A DNA stretch of 64,000 bases from Augochlora pura (GCF_028453695.1 NC_135778.1:28943214-29007213); one strand, 5' to 3'; counted from the first letter of the stretch, positions 12,035-24,470 are shown. The notes: a model not told the origin generated them from the letters alone. Translations and numbers: made by a program.

Positions 12035-12610
12035 GCTCTCCGCAGCCGGATATCAACGATTCCGTTCGATGCGAACTATTCCACGGTGAAATACATGGTA
12101 AATTAGGGGGGAGGGGGGTCGTTTGTGTCATCGGATCGCTCAACTCGAGCTCGTTTATCAAATATAAACATTCGAATTTTGCAGCTATGCGAAACGCCTC
12201 TGTGAAATATCAGTTCATGCGCGGGAAATTTTTATCTCGTGAACCAGTCGATGGATCGAGTCGATACTTTTTTTTCTTGTGACTAGGAAAGGCAATTCTA
12301 TCGTTCGTTATTTTTTTGATTGCGAAACTTCGACTTTGTAATACCGGGAATAATAAATTAAGTAACGCCAAGCCCTGTGCATCTATCTTTGCCAAATTGT
12401 AAGAAAGAACTGTCGAGTAAAACACTTTTTAAAGTGTACATTTCAGATATTTATAACAATGAACTATTTCACAGTAAACCACATAGAAAATTGGTAAGAG
12501 TTTAAGTCATCACTTGGCCAATTTCAAATTTGTTTATAAAATACAGCCGTTCGAAACTTTCAATAACAAATTGCCTCTATAAAAGATCACATTTTGTTTC
12601 GCGGAAAATT
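12035..12610 (+). repeat. Repeat family A, two diverged units
   Basis: The first unit (about 12085-12310) keeps AAATTAGGGGGGAG, GTGTCATCGGATCG and TTTTTATCTCGTGAACC. The second (about 12440-12610) keeps AACTATTTCACA, GAGTTTAAGTCATCACTTGG and TTGTTTATAAAATACAG. Confidence 0.8.
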
Positions 12611-13310
12611 ATTCGAATAAATAGATAAAATAATTTGTTATTCGAACCTTGACATAACCTCGACAAAAGAGGAAGTCCTGATTATTTTTAACAAATATTG
12701 CTTCGATCAATGGCCACCACCGATTCAGGGGACCCGCGGTCACCGAGACGGCGAGGAACGATCCCGCGCGATCTTTTTGCGGCGGAGTGTACCAGGGCCG
12801 GGGATGAATCGCGTATACGAATATAAATGAAGTTATTCGTTAGTGTGTAATTTGCGAGGACAGGAAGGACGTGTCCCCGCTGCCAGAAGAAGAAGCGGAA
12901 TTACAGAAGAGAGCGGAATTGTACATTGTTCAGCGGTAAAAACGCGGAACAGCTGCGGACGTTCTCGAGCTTGAAATTCATGGCCGATGGCCTATGCGTG
13001 TGCATACGTTTCGCGCAAAAAAAGAAAGAGGATTACAGCAATAACGCGCCGGGCTTTTTACGGGTCCCGAACAGTGTTCGCAGGAGAATAAGTTACGCGA
13101 CGAGTGGATGGATCGACGCACGCGTCGAGAGCTCAGCGCAACGGCGTGCCGCGTCCGACAAGCGAACATTATAATTTGGAATTACGATGGCAACGAGAGA
13201 CGCGAAGCCTCTGACTGATCGTAGTTCGGAATTATGATGGTCACCCGGTAGAAGCGCCGCGCCGTTGGGCGCTGCTTCCTCGCGTTTCTTCTGAACATCG
13301 ATAAGAATTG
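12611..13310. other. Unique non-coding DNA
   Basis: CpG-rich. A short direct repeat, GGAATTA(C/T)GATGG, is present at about 13180 and 13229. ORFs at 12926-13174 (plus) and 12978-13169 (minus) share the same bases and are not recognised. Confidence 0.5.
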
Positions 13311-13740
13311 ACTGACTTTGACAAACGATAACTCTGCGAAAAATCGTCGTAGGATGATAAAATTTATTTTATATGAAAGCTTGAAATCTCTACTTTAAGA
13401 CAGCCAACTTCGTTTTTAAGACAGATGCACTTTTATCATTGTTAACATTTAAATGCGAGGCGATGTTTGTCTGATTGTTCAAGAAATACATACAAGATTA
13501 ACAGGGTTAGTTCAAAGTGCTATAACTTCGCTATAAAAAAATCGCAGCTGGGTCTCTCTTTGTTTAAATCAGAGCGAAAGGATGATATTTTATTTCTGTG
13601 TAAACTGCATTTTCGAACAAAATTTTACAAAAAGTCCCAACATTTCGTCGAACTTGACAATCTTCGATACGACGAACATAGCCTCGCGTTTACGCGAGAA
13701 GACAGCGACTCTTCGGAATTTTTTTTACTGAAAAACCGGT
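13311..13740 (+). repeat. Repeat family C, diverged unit(s)
   Basis: Carries the family C landmarks in order: GCGAAAAATCGTCGTAGGATGAT and then AAAGCTTGAAATCTCTACTTTAAGAC. The closest relative is at 50861-51345, which shares AAATGCGAGGC(G/C)A(T/G)GTTTGTC and the sequence after it. The 91-codon ORF at 13467-13742 lies inside the repeat and is not a known protein. Confidence 0.75.
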
Positions 13741-14659
13741 AATGCTATCGAAATGAAATTTTACTGTGTTACAGTCTAGCACTACACGCTGCATTTTTTT
13801 CCTAATAAAATACGGCCCGGTTTTCGCGCGACCCGCGCCGGAGTCAAGCGTTGTCCAAACAGTGTCAAAAAAAAAAATCGAAGCGCCGGAAACTGGTTGA
13901 AAAAACGTCGTTCCGAGGGGAAAAAAGTCCGATTCGAAAACCGTCGAAAACGATGCCGGCTGTCGATGGACGGGCTCGCTGGAACGCGATGGTGTTTCGC
14001 TCCCGAAACAAACAGCATCGCGGAGCGGTCGTAATGCTCGCCGGAGGTCGAAACGGCGCGTTGCACCGCCTTGGGGGATGAGAAGAACGTTCGACCGGGG
14101 CGAAGGGGGGGGGGGGGGGGGGGGGGGGGGGGATGGTCCGGGGCGAGAAGGGGGTGGACGATGGTGAATGACAGTCGTATAAAGTCGAAGAGGCGCGAGA
14201 CCGTAGAAGAAAGCAAGGGATAAAGTGCAGGGACGCCCGGTGGCGGCGTTCTGGCACTAACCACTGGCGATCGCGGCCTTTTTTTACGTCGAGTAGCGGA
14301 GCGCCGCGTGTAAAACGTGTTGTGTATGGACGAGAGCGTGTCAGCAGAAGCTGTCGAGACGTTTTAGTATCTGAAAGCGACACGAGATACGGCGTTTCGG
14401 AAAGGAACGCTTCAGAACCCGGTTTTTGCCGGCGACGACAACGCTATACTTATCATCCTATCTCGCCCAGCCACTTGAACAGTTAAGTTACTGGCTGCGG
14501 GCCTCTGGAACGCTTCAACGTCGAACACACTGTCGAGGTTTCCTCGTCCCGGCGTCTTTGTCGAATTAAAAGTGGCGCAGACCTCCGGGAAACCACCGAT
14601 TTTATGTTTAACGCGAACGTTCCGCGAATCGCTGCATATCTGTTACCTTTTCTGCTGCT
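13741..14659. other. Unique CpG-rich DNA around a poly-G run
   Basis: GC-rich with a 28-base poly-G run at 14105-14132. Minus-strand ORFs 13782-14264 and 13865-14383 (160 and 172 codons, different frames) both read the G run as poly-Pro. Two long frames over the same bases with no domain point to compositional artefacts. Confidence 0.6.
14105..14132. repeat. Poly-G run, 28 bases
   Basis: Uninterrupted G homopolymer followed by GA and GGGG-rich sequence. Confidence 0.95.
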
Positions 14660-15290
14660 TGGCAGCCATTTTCATCCGAATCAACTATTTCTTTATCAAG
14701 TAAGTGGTTCATTAAGAGGAGTTTAAGTCATCACTCTGTTTGTCTGTAATTTGTTTAAGAGCTGCAAGAATAGGGAATACAAATCAAATATTCGTAGGGG
14801 AATACTTTTGATTATTATATTAAGTAAACTGCATTGTCTGGTCGACGTCAGCTATTTTGTTAGAAATCAACTATTTCTTTATCAAGTAAAGGGTTCATTA
14901 AGGGGAGTTTAAGTCATCATCACTTTGATTGTTTGTAATTTGTTTAAGAGATACAGACAGGGGGATAATAAACAAAAATTCGCAGGGAAATATCGTCGAT
15001 ATTACGAGGTGTTCCAAGTAAATAGCTTTGTCTGATCTGTGTCAGCCATTTTCTCGTAAATCAACTATTTCTTCACAAAGTACAAGGATAATTAAGGGGA
15101 GTTTCAGTCATCGCTTCGCTGACTTCGAATTTGTTTATAAAATACAGACCGCCGGAGTTCACAATTTTCGTCCACCACAACTGGCTCGTAGTTACGAACA
15201 AAATTGAACTAAACAATCTTTATCTCGTAAACTGCACATTAGAATAAATTGATACTTTTCGATCTCTTCAACTTTAAATGGTTAACAATC
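14660..15290 (+). repeat. Repeat family A, tandem array of three units
   Basis: The clearest copies of family A. AATCAACTATTTCTT is followed by AGTTTAAGTCATCA cores at 14720, 14906 and 15100 (periods 186 and 194), then TTGTTTAAGAG or TTGTTTATAAAATACAG. The last unit ends with TTTATCTCGTAAACTGC. Confidence 0.92.
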
Positions 15291-16019
15291 GTCGATGTCC
15301 TTCGTTGCATCCGGCAAAATCCATTGGCGTAGAACGAGACGACGAGTCGGGGCAGCGACGTGGGGACACGTGTCCGTTTTCATTAGGCGAGACGGTGCAC
15401 GGGTCAGTTTCTTCTCCTCTCTAATTAGAGTTGGCCGGCTGCGGGGCAGCGTCTCGCGAGCTCGCGCCTCGCGGTTCCGATTTTTCTCGAAACCCAGCTG
15501 TCGGTACCGGTAAAAACGACGCGCGCAAAAACCCGGTGCCGGCCAGCAGCAACAACTGTCGACCATCGTATCCGCATTAGGCGAGGGCACCGCGCGCGGC
15601 CCTCCGAGGAACGACAACGGCCTGAGTTGTATTTCATAGCGCGCCACGTTCCTCCCTTTTCGGCTTCTACAACGTTTTCCACTCTTTCGTCTAGCAACCC
15701 CCTCGCCCCCCCCCCCCCCCCTCCGTCCTCCCGCCAATTTTTATTCGACGTTCCGCGTTTCGTTTTCTCCGCTTTCGAGGGGGCGCGCGGCGCGCCGCCT
15801 CTCCAGGCGGTTTTACTGCGCAACGGGAAACGGAAACTGGAACAAGAATGACCCGGGCAAGAACGGGGAGGAACGGACGCGGCTGTAAATTACACCGACA
15901 TCCGGTCGGTCCGAGGTCAGGCTCGATATTTAAAGAACAATAGGCAATAAATCGAGAATTTCTACGGGCTCCGACAACCTGCAGCGCCCGCCGATCGATC
16001 GCTACGCCCCTGCAAACGA
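15291..16019. other. Unique CpG-rich non-coding DNA
   Basis: GC-rich with a 16-base poly-C run at 15706-15721. Minus-strand ORFs 15282-15737 and 15425-15823 are Gly/Arg-rich through that run. No gene is supported. Confidence 0.55.
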
Positions 16020-16450
16020 TTTCGCGGATGTTAATTGTTGCGTGGCGTACAATACGCAGAAACAGAGAGAGTCTAAGTCATCGCTTTGTTGCAATCGAGT
16101 TTGTTTAAAAGATCCGAAGCTTCGAAGTTGACGTTCCAATGAACGAATTTTTGCTTGGAGAATATTTGATGAACTAATCGATTTTCCTTGTGAATATTAT
16201 TAACATTATTAAAAATCGATTATTTCTTCGTGAAATAGAGGTTAAATAAGGCAGAGTTTAAGTCACCACTTTGTCGATGTCTAATTTGTTTATAAAATAC
16301 AGACCGTCGAAGTTTGCCATGTTCGATGACACCGAACAATTCATATTCGCTAATAACGTTGCATTTGGAAATTTGTATTTCGATAACTATGCGTTGGATC
16401 AAGTTCGTAATTTTTTTATCAAAATCTAGAGGAACGAATTTACAATAAAA
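16020..16450 (+). repeat. Repeat family A, two units
   Basis: Cores at 16070 (AGTCTAAGTCATCGCTTTG) and 16255 (AGTTTAAGTCACCACTTTG), period 185. Both are followed by TTTGTTTA(A/T)AA. Confidence 0.88.
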
Positions 16451-17149
16451 AGAAATAGTACTTCGTCGCGAGATTAGATTTTCATAAGTAATAACGACGG
16501 AATTGCTGCTCGTGTGGCGAAGTGTCGCTCGTAGAGGCTCTTCGTTTCCGACCACCGCGTGATTGGTTCGTTCGGGAAAAGACCGCGTGAATCATGTCAA
16601 TTTAGATTAGCAGGACGTCGAAGAAGGTCGAAAGCCTGACTCAACATAAGCAACAACCCCGGGAACTTAAATGATTTACGGTTAACGAGCTGTATCGGCC
16701 GATCGAATCGAAGCTGGGGCCAACTTTGCAGATCCAGCAGTTGATCGACTCCGTCAGAGGAACGAACGAGATCAGCAAATTGAGGATGCGCGATCCTAAC
16801 TCGGCGAGCTACGGGTAGTCGCGGCGAGGGGAGGGGAGAAAAGGGCGCTGGCTTTTCGAAGTTCGGACGGCTAAAAGGATAACGTGCAGCGGGAGATCGA
16901 AGAAAGAAAACGGCGACCGACTTTCCAGCAAGTTTGAGGATGAACGAGTCATGCGAACCAACTAGCGACGCTGTCAGCCTGACGTCGCCGGAACTGGAGG
17001 AAGAAAATAGTCGACGAATAACAGCCGGGACTCGCACATGACCCTTTCTGGCGTAACATCTCGTCCTTCGACGTTTCTACTGCTCCCAAATGAGATCATT
17101 CTTTTGGGTCACGTCACGAACTTTTACGTCTTATACTGCCGCGGGGCTA
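16451..17149. other. Unique non-coding DNA
   Basis: Moderately CpG-rich. The minus-strand ORF 16597-17037 (146 codons) has no recognisable domain or signal and ends in an unremarkable context. I would not call it a gene without comparative support. Confidence 0.5.
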
Positions 17150-17690
17150 ATTGCGCAAATACTGAAGCGGAAAAATTCGACAATATCGTTGAACGTCTAC
17201 ACTTTCAAACGTCGCGAAGACAAAGTTGCTATGAAGTTTGTACCTTTTGGAAAAAATTCTGAAAGACCGTCCTTTACACAATTGTCTCAGAAAATGGAAT
17301 TTTTTAAGAGTGCCACTTTAGATTGGAAATTCCATAACAATATTAATTGTGCATATTTTACAGTTTAGAAAATCTGAAATGTAGTTCAATGTATGCTCTT
17401 TTAATCGCCATATTGACAAAGTTGCTACGAGGTCTGTACTCCGCAACAAAAATTCTTAAAAATCGCTCTTTTTCACAATTGTCCCAGAAAATGAAATTTT
17501 TTAAGAATACCATTTCAGATTAAAAATGGCATAATATTATTAATTGTGCATATTTTACAGTTTAAAAAGTCTGAAATGTAGTTAAATTTACGCTCTTTTA
17601 AACGCCGTATTGACAAAGTTGCTACGATGTCTATACTCTTCAGAAAAAATTCTTAAAGATTCGTTTATTCTTGTCATTCGTTTCAGTCGT
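17150..17690 (+). repeat. Repeat family B, tandem array of three units
   Basis: The anchor GACAAAGTTGCTA(C/T)GA is at 17219, 17415 and 17612 (periods 196 and 197). Units also share CACAATTGTC(T/C)CAGAAAATG, ATTAATTGTGCATATTTTAC and TCTGAAATGTAGTT. The same family recurs at 19021-19680. Confidence 0.93.
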
Positions 17691-18059
17691 TTTCGGTGGA
17701 GCTACGAGAATTTTGGGCTTAGGCGAATTTCGTGGGAATGTTTAATGGTAGCATTGTGTTATAGTTACGGTTGTGTATTATGTCTTTGAGGTATTAAATG
17801 TATAACCCTCGTGGTAGCTCGATATTGTATATTCTACGTTCCGGTTCACCACGAATGCACCTCTATAGAGGCTAATTAATAGGGAAACCTACTGATGTAT
17901 TAATTCGGACATGTTAAACAGGATTAGTGTACTGTCTAATGGCGAACTATACGATCCGCAGACATACCTGCCTTATTAGAACGGATGTAACGTGCCCTGT
18001 AATCAAATGCTCGGAAAACATTGATGGAAACGTCTGCGGAATTGTTGCCCCTTAGAGTT
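17691..18059. other. Unique non-coding DNA
   Basis: Moderate GC with a CCTCTATAGAGG palindrome at about 17870. No ORF of note and no recognised repeat. Confidence 0.5.
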
Positions 18060-18570
18060 ACGGCGTCTTGGAAACCAATTAAACATCGGCCGGACGATGA
18101 CTTAAACCTGTCCTAATTTCCCGCTCGCTATGCCGCGGAGCATTTTTAACAAGGTTGATCATCTACTCTCCCCGTCTGAACCAGTCTATCGGGAACACTG
18201 AGAACGTGCTTGACATGATTCGCTGCACTTAGGAATTTTTTATCACGAAAAGCTACGCGTCAGATCGAGTTGATTTTTTCTATACTAATCTAACAAACTC
18301 TACTCTATCTCAGGATAATTTTCTTCTCTTCAACAATCTAATTTTGCAATATAGAAAATTTAAAATATTATCGATGTGTTGTTCCTTAGAATACTCGGAA
18401 GCAACCTTGTACTTATGAATTTTTATCTTGAAAACGAATTATCCGATCGTGATAATTCTTTCTTTATTGTCATCAAGAAGGTTCGTTTTATTATTCTGAT
18501 ATTTTTTTTAAAAGAAATTTAATTTTGCAGCGTAGATAATTAATAAATATTGCGACCATTTTTCCGAGTG
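18060..18570. repeat. Repeat family A, rearranged fragments
   Basis: A minus-strand core is at about 18097-18120 (GATGACTTAAACCTGTCCTAATT). It is followed by plus-strand fragments around 18230-18290 and 18415-18480 resembling the TTTTTATCTCG block and the GATCGAGT(C/T)GAT block of other A copies. The mixed orientation suggests rearrangement. Confidence 0.65.
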
Positions 18571-19020
18571 TTTCTCTTTAAGAGTGCCTCTTTGTTGGAA
18601 GACGTATAAGAAATAATACGGCCATCGGGAAAATGGCAACAATGCGAACAGAAATGATTGTTCAGCTTATACGGCTAATAAATTAACCAGTAGGAAGTGA
18701 CAATCAAGAAAAGGCGCCCCACCGCGCGATTAAGTGGCCGCGAAAGAAAAATGCAAATCTAACGAGTCGTTATGTTTATGGCCGACGCTCTGCGGGACCT
18801 GTACCTTTTTTTTCTTTTTTTTTTTAGTACAAACGATACACGTTTTCATGAATAATAATCGGAAACGTTCTTCGGGTCACGTGAAACGTCTCGATCTGCC
18901 ATCTATCAACTGCTGCAACAGCGGAGACAGAAACCGGACTTCCACGTCTCTCTGCACAGCGGTTCAATGTAAACATTCCGCGATGAAAAAATTCTGAAAT
19001 ATGATTCAGAGCAGGTGCGT
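18571..19020. other. Unique non-coding DNA
   Basis: Includes a T-rich patch at 18808-18826. The 87-codon ORF 18734-18997 contains an F run from this patch and is not recognised. Confidence 0.5.
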
Positions 19021-19680
19021 TCTAACCCTTTAACAGCCAAGTTTCTACGATTTTTTCATGTCTTTCAAAAAATCGCAAACTGCCTCGTTTTTCTCGATCG
19101 TCTCGTCAACATTTTTGGAAATCACCTGCTGCTTTATAATTATGCCGTTTAAATAGTCGAGTAGATTTTGCAATGATAAAATTGAGAAACGCAGCTCAAT
19201 GTATGCAAATTCGAACCAGCTATCGAAAAAGTTTGTACGATTATTGTATCTCTCAGAAAAAAGTCTCAAAAATGACCCTTTCTCTCCATCGACTCACAGA
19301 AACCAGAATTTCTCGGAAATGCAAATTCCGATTTAAAATTATATAACAATTCGAGAAATGCACATCCGGTGGTAAAAAAATTCTGAAAGATGATCCAATT
19401 TATGCCAATTTGAACCAGCCATCAACAAAGTTTCTACGATTTTTGTATCTCTCAGAACAAAATCTCAAAGATCTACCTTTTTCTACATCGGTCCGCAAAA
19501 ACGAAAATTTCACGGAAATGCAGCTTCCGATTTAAAATTATATAACAATTTGGGAAGTGCACTTCCGGCGGTGAGAAAATTCTGAAAGATAGTCCAAAGT
19601 ACGTTCATTCGAACGCCGTATCAACAAAGTTCGTACGAGTTTCCCGTCCGGCAGGAGAAATTTCCGAAAACGCGGTTTTT
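19021..19680 (+). repeat. Repeat family B, tandem array of four units
   Basis: A GTTTCTACGA-like anchor is at 19041, 19231, 19430 and 19629 (periods 190, 199, 199). Units share TTTTTGTATCTCTCAGAA, TTTAAAATTATATAACAAT and AAATTCTGAAAGAT. Colinear similarity to 17150-17690 (CAACAAAGTT, CAGAAAA, ATAACAAT, CTGAAA) makes this the same family. Confidence 0.92.
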
Positions 19681-21998
19681 CCTAGTCGTCGTACTCGCTG
19701 CTGGAAAGAGCTAATTAATGGTTCGAGCGGTAATTAACGATCGTTCTTGGGCGCGACATAATTAGGGCGGGCCGGGAATCGATTAAGCGAGGCATTGACA
19801 TTCCTGGGACTTCCGGGATAATACCTCCGAGAGAAAACGATAACAACAGGCCACGAAATAAGGAGAGCCCCCGAGAGTCTGGGCCGACGCGAGCCGCATT
19901 GGCGTCGGCGGCAGATTCAATTTAAGATAGCGGTGAACTCTGGACTCTCTGAATACGGCCCACTATATTAGAGTTCATGGAAGTTTACTGTACCAACACC
20001 CTGTACACCCATGGGAAAGGGAACCGCCGGAGCTCCGCTACAACGCGTTAACCGTTCCGACGATATATCCGGCGGTCTCATAATTTCCCAAGGACACGCG
20101 AACATTGTTACACGCCAATTAACAACCCGGTCGCACGTTTCTTTTCCACGAGATCCCCTACGATAGGCCCGTTGACGTAAACCACGTGGCCAAAGATTTA
20201 TCGCCACGTGGCCAAGCTTCTGCCTTGCCGCTCTGTCGCGTGTATCATTTAACAATTTTTTTTTTCAACCCCTTATCGCTTAATTGCCGGAACAACAATT
20301 TTTTCTCGGATTAACTAGAGACTGCAGATTACCTCTATATTTTTCTTATTAGCATCCTTTCGTTGCTTCCGTTCACAGAAATTCTCAAAGTTGGCAATAG
20401 TGTCTATCAGGCTTCAGAGCATGTCAATTATTCGGGAAAATTGCACAATTTTTTTATCGTCTAATCCTTTAGACCTTGTTCCAATAATTTTCTAACTGTT
20501 CAAAGAAAGATTGAGGAACACGAATACATTTTTTTTATTACCATTCTGTAAGCCCTTTTGTTTAGAAAAATTGTTTAATTTGCTGTTTGTGCAGATATTG
20601 TAGGTTCCTTTGTATATTGACTACATTTTGAAAATTCTTTTGACTAGCTAATCTTTTAATCTCTGCAAGATAAATGTTTATTCAGATTTACAAAAGGCTG
20701 CAGGATATCTATATTTCGTTTATGAAAATATAGTCGTTGGTCTCGTTGGAAAAATTTTAAATAGTCGACAGTCTTCGTAATCTTCGTAGCCGATTTTAAT
20801 CGGTCGTGAATTTTCGAATACTTATTAAACTAATTAGCAGTTCGATCGCCGGCAGGAAAATATTCGTGTCTATTCAGGGGTGGCCGAACGGCGCGTCTGT
20901 ATTTTCGTGCAAGGATCCTTTTCACCGGGGCCGGTTGAAAAAAATTCCGGAAGTCGACGCGGAGCGAAGTATTCACGAAGTTGTTTACTAATTGAGATTA
21001 CGTTGCTTCGCTTCCGTCGCAAACATTATGCAAAGGACTCCGGCGCCGTTGGAAGTCTCCCGCCAGTTATTTTATACGCAATAATCTCCGAAGTGTTAAA
21101 GTTTCAGCTCCCCGCTCATTTAAATTCCCGATGTAAAACACGAGCGTAAAAGACTCGAGTGCAGGAAAACGATAACTTATCTGGACGTATTTCGTTCGAA
21201 GTTCGAGCGGACGGAGCCGAAGTTTCGCCGCGATAAGGAAATTAGTTCGCCTTTGAAGAATTCACTCGAAAATTTCACCCAATTCTCGAACAGCTGTAAA
21301 ACATAATTACTTTCGGACGCTATACTTTTATCCGCGAATGATATCCCCAATCGAGCACGAGAATTACGCCGAGTTTCCAGTTTTGACAAACCGTCGATAT
21401 CCGAGCTGTTACGATATCGCCAAAAACCGGTCGTACAACAACGCGAGCCGGGGCTCGTTTTAAAGCTCGAAGCTTCTACTTCTCCCCCAGGTGCGTCGTT
21501 GATTTTCCTGCAACACGTTTCGGCATAATGTGACAGGTGAGAAAACTCGGGACATGCCACCCTGCGGAAAATGTTGCCGATTCGGCCGGCTGTAAATGCG
21601 ACGTAAAATTTTGTTCACGAGCGATCTTAACACGGATTTCAAGATTGAAACCTCCTCTTTTAAACGAGCCCTTAAACTTTGACGTACGATTTCCTTTTTA
21701 GTCCTTCTATCGAGCTTCGAACGATAGGTGCGCGTTGCAGTAAGACAAGGGCCGCGAGAGTTTTACGCGACCGAACTTGTTCCTCGTTTATGTTTCATAA
21801 AACGAGTAAGAAAGGTCGTACGGCCAAGTTCCGAGTGGTCATTGTAAAGAGAAAGCTTCAATCTTCGAACTAGTGTTCGATTTATTGGCAAGAGAAATTT
21901 TTCAATGATTTTAAAGACGTTTCAATCTCCAGTAGCTTCGCGTAAACTCGAAACGTTCTGAGTATGCATACTTTTTAAAGTGACTGTAGTTCGCTTTT
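19681..21998. other. Unique non-coding DNA
   Basis: CpG-rich at 19700-20230 and 20800-21850, AT-rich at 20250-20790. ORFs of 60-130 codons (19968-20255 minus, 20806-21149 plus, 21177-21560 minus) have no domain. A weak AG-GT junction at 21490 lacks a good donor. Confidence 0.55.
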
Positions 21999-22259
21999 TA
22001 AGACTGAAACAATTCTATGACATCCGGCTTGATGTCCAAAATAAGCCATATTTTGTTCAAAATTTTAGAAAACCGCTAAAGGTGGAAAAATGCCGGAAAA
22101 CCGTGAAATCTAATTTACCCTGTAACTACCCTCACGGACAAGTTACAGGGTTAAAATTTTCCACAGATGAGTTTTTATTGGTCAGCTATCGAACGGTGTA
22201 TGACTCATTGAAAAACCTCTAGGGGCAGTTTTGACCATCTTAATCGGCTATGCCCTTTT
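21999..22259 (+). mobile_element. Foldback element, right arm only
   Basis: Matches the right arm of the complete element at 56714-57381: CTTGATGTCCAAAATAAGCC at 22028, GCTAAAGGTGGAAAAATGCC, a pair of CCCTGTAACT/AGTTACAGGG words, GAGTTTTTATTGGTCAGC and the end GGCTATGCCCTTTTT. The opposite arm and centre are missing, so this is a solo arm or deletion remnant. The 80-codon ORF at 21980-22222 lies inside it and is not a known protein. Confidence 0.88.
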
Positions 22260-23316
22260 TGCGAAATTCGAGAATAGAGTAATTTATATATAATAGTTTA
22301 TATAATATAAATATCGAGCCAATTATCGGATAATTCCGCGGGTTAATTAAGTATGACAAACGTTATTTTCGGTTTTCTATTTGTTGGAGCAAAGTTCGAC
22401 TTAGTGCAGTAACATAAATCCAGGTTGCAGGCTGGCTGGCAAGTCGAATTCCTATTTCAGCCGGAGACAACCACGTTCCATCCCCGCATTGATTAAAGTT
22501 TTAACCCCCACGTGATTCCTGGCCAATTTCATCCTACTTCCCTTCGAATGAGCTTTTAAGATCACATATCTCGTTCGCGGTGACCTCTATTGGTCCTTAT
22601 CTGCGTCCCCGAGACCTAATCTCGTTTATTCAACTGGATCCACAATTGCAATCCGAGAGATACCCACCAGCCAAAGTTTTATGGAACCTTTCGCCGTCCT
22701 GCCCTTTAATTAATTACCTTAATTATCTTCGAAAAATATTACCTCGGAACACCGTGCTCCGCAGAACTCCGAGATTAATTAACCAGAATAATATTTTCCG
22801 TAAAGAGTACCTCTCCCCGGGAACTATCTTATTATTTTATCCTGATCGAGCGCCAACCTCGACGAGTTTGCCTGAATTATTTTACAACAATGGCTACGAT
22901 TGTTATCTCGAAAAGAAATTCGTAAAGTTTTGCTACTTGGACGATATTTCCTTCGATTACATGGGAACATCCGAGAATTTTTTTTACTATCTCACACATT
23001 AGTTTCGGCCAAAAAAAAATTACAGACTGATTATATAAAGCCTAAAGAATATTATAGAATTTTTTATAACGATTCTATCGTTCTCCACTGAGAAAAAAAA
23101 TTGTCGAAATTAATATATTCCAAACATTTTTCGTATCGAATTTATTTTATTTCGGACTACAAGAATTTGTTTTAGTAATTTGCATTTTTGGTTTGTACTA
23201 AACAAAATTGTTTTCTGATTAAATGAAGACTGTGGAGCGCGCTGGTATTTTTTTCATAAGGATTCTTTCGTTTGTCCCGTTGGAAAAAAATTCTGAAAGT
23301 TGTGCTCGCGCTGCTC

Positions 23317-23373
<57 letters not shown>
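23317..23373. repeat. (TC)n microsatellite
   Basis: About 28 uninterrupted TC dinucleotides. Confidence 0.97.
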
Positions 23374-23375
<2 letters not shown>

Positions 23376-23533
23376 GTGCGCTGGATTTTTCGCGCCGCAT
23401 TATTAGAGGTCGCAAGAAGACTGCACACGATGCAACGCGCTTGACAAGCGCCGCCACGAGACATCTGTATCCGCGGACCATCAATTCTCTGGTTTACGAT
23501 CGCCGGTGTGAATAAAATCTGATCCAGTACCTC

Positions 23534-23534
23534 N
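23534..23534. other. Ambiguous base (N)
   Basis: A single N in otherwise determined sequence. A second lone N is at 24082. Confidence 0.99.
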
Positions 23535-23919
23535 TGAATATTAATGATCCCCGGGCGACACTTCGTATACACGTGACCCGCAGCGCTGCTAGTCACGATA
23601 AACGCGTTTATGGATGTATCGGAGTTCATTTCTCCCTGCTACACTCCGTTTGCTTTATTCCGACCTCGATGGAGTGCTCGTCACGTCTGCCTTTTTACGT
23701 TTCCACGTTTCCTTTAAGCACCGTGTTCCGAGGCCGGGGAGTAACCATTCTATCCGGCCTTGCCGGAGTTGGCTAAAATTTCGGATATATTACACAACGT
23801 AGAGCGAACATTCTGCTGCTTTGCGCTCTTCTGGTTCATTTACATATGTTAAATAATTGTCGAGAAACAAACTGGTAAAGTCTGGCTTGAATTTAACGCG
23901 AACAGTTAACTCCTCTCTT

Positions 23920-24470
23920 ACAAAAACAAGTTAAAGTAGCATCGTATAAAGTCGACGCAGGGTAGTCTATCTGAGCTCATTTTATAGGGGGAGGGTTGTA
24001 GTTTAATCTCTGGTAAATTGTTTATTTTTTATTATTTTTCTTCTTATTTCAAAATGCTTCGGAACGTAAGGGTGCTTTTTGNCAGCCCCTTTAAACGACT
24101 TCGCGAAGTTTGAAAAACTGTATCTTCGTGTAAAATCGGCGCAGGGTGATCTACTTAGACTCATTTTAAAGGGGGAAGAATCTACTTCGATCCCTAGTAA
24201 CTTGTTTATTTTTTATAATTCTCTGCCTTATTGCTAAATGCCTCGGAACGTAAGGGTAGTTTTTGTCAGCGCCTCTAAACGACTTCGCAGAGTTTGGAAA
24301 ACTGTATCTTCGTGTAAAATCGATGCAGGGTGGCCTACCTAGGCTCATTTTAAAGGGGGAAGCATCTACTTTGATGCCTGGTAATTTGTTTATTTTTTTA
24401 TAATCTTTTGTCTTGCTCGAAAATGCTTCGAAACGTAAGGATGGTTTTACCTGGCGACTCCATACGTCTT
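23920..24470 (+). repeat. Repeat family C, tandem array of three units
   Basis: The (C/T)GCAGGGTG anchor is at 23956, 24140 and 24324 (periods 184 and 184). It is followed by CTCATTTTA(A/T)AGGGGGA, a TCTACTTTGAT-like block, TTGTTTATTTTTTA and TGCTTCG(G/A)AACGTAAGG. A lone N lies at 24082. Confidence 0.93.

Larger units (their letters stand above)
22260..23919. other. Unique non-coding DNA
   Basis: Holds an open frame of 140 codons at 22580-23002 (plus). It is Leu/Tyr/Asn-rich and AT-biased towards its end, with no domain or signal peptide I can name. It is better composed than most ORFs here but unsupported. Also contains the TC microsatellite at 23317-23373 and one ambiguous base at 23534. 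Confidence 0.5.

Noticed and set aside
13865..14383. 172-codon minus-strand ORF with a poly-Pro stretch
   Set aside because: The proline run is the 28-base poly-G read on the other strand; a second long frame overlaps it.
21475..21500. Second possible ratchet site, pyrimidines then CCCCCAG|GTGCGT
   Set aside because: GTGCGT is a poor 5' splice donor; recursive sites typically use GTAAGT or GTGAGT.
22580..23002. 140-codon ORF on the plus strand
   Set aside because: Reasonable length, but no domain, no signal or membrane segment and no recognisable homology. Without comparative support I do not call it a gene.
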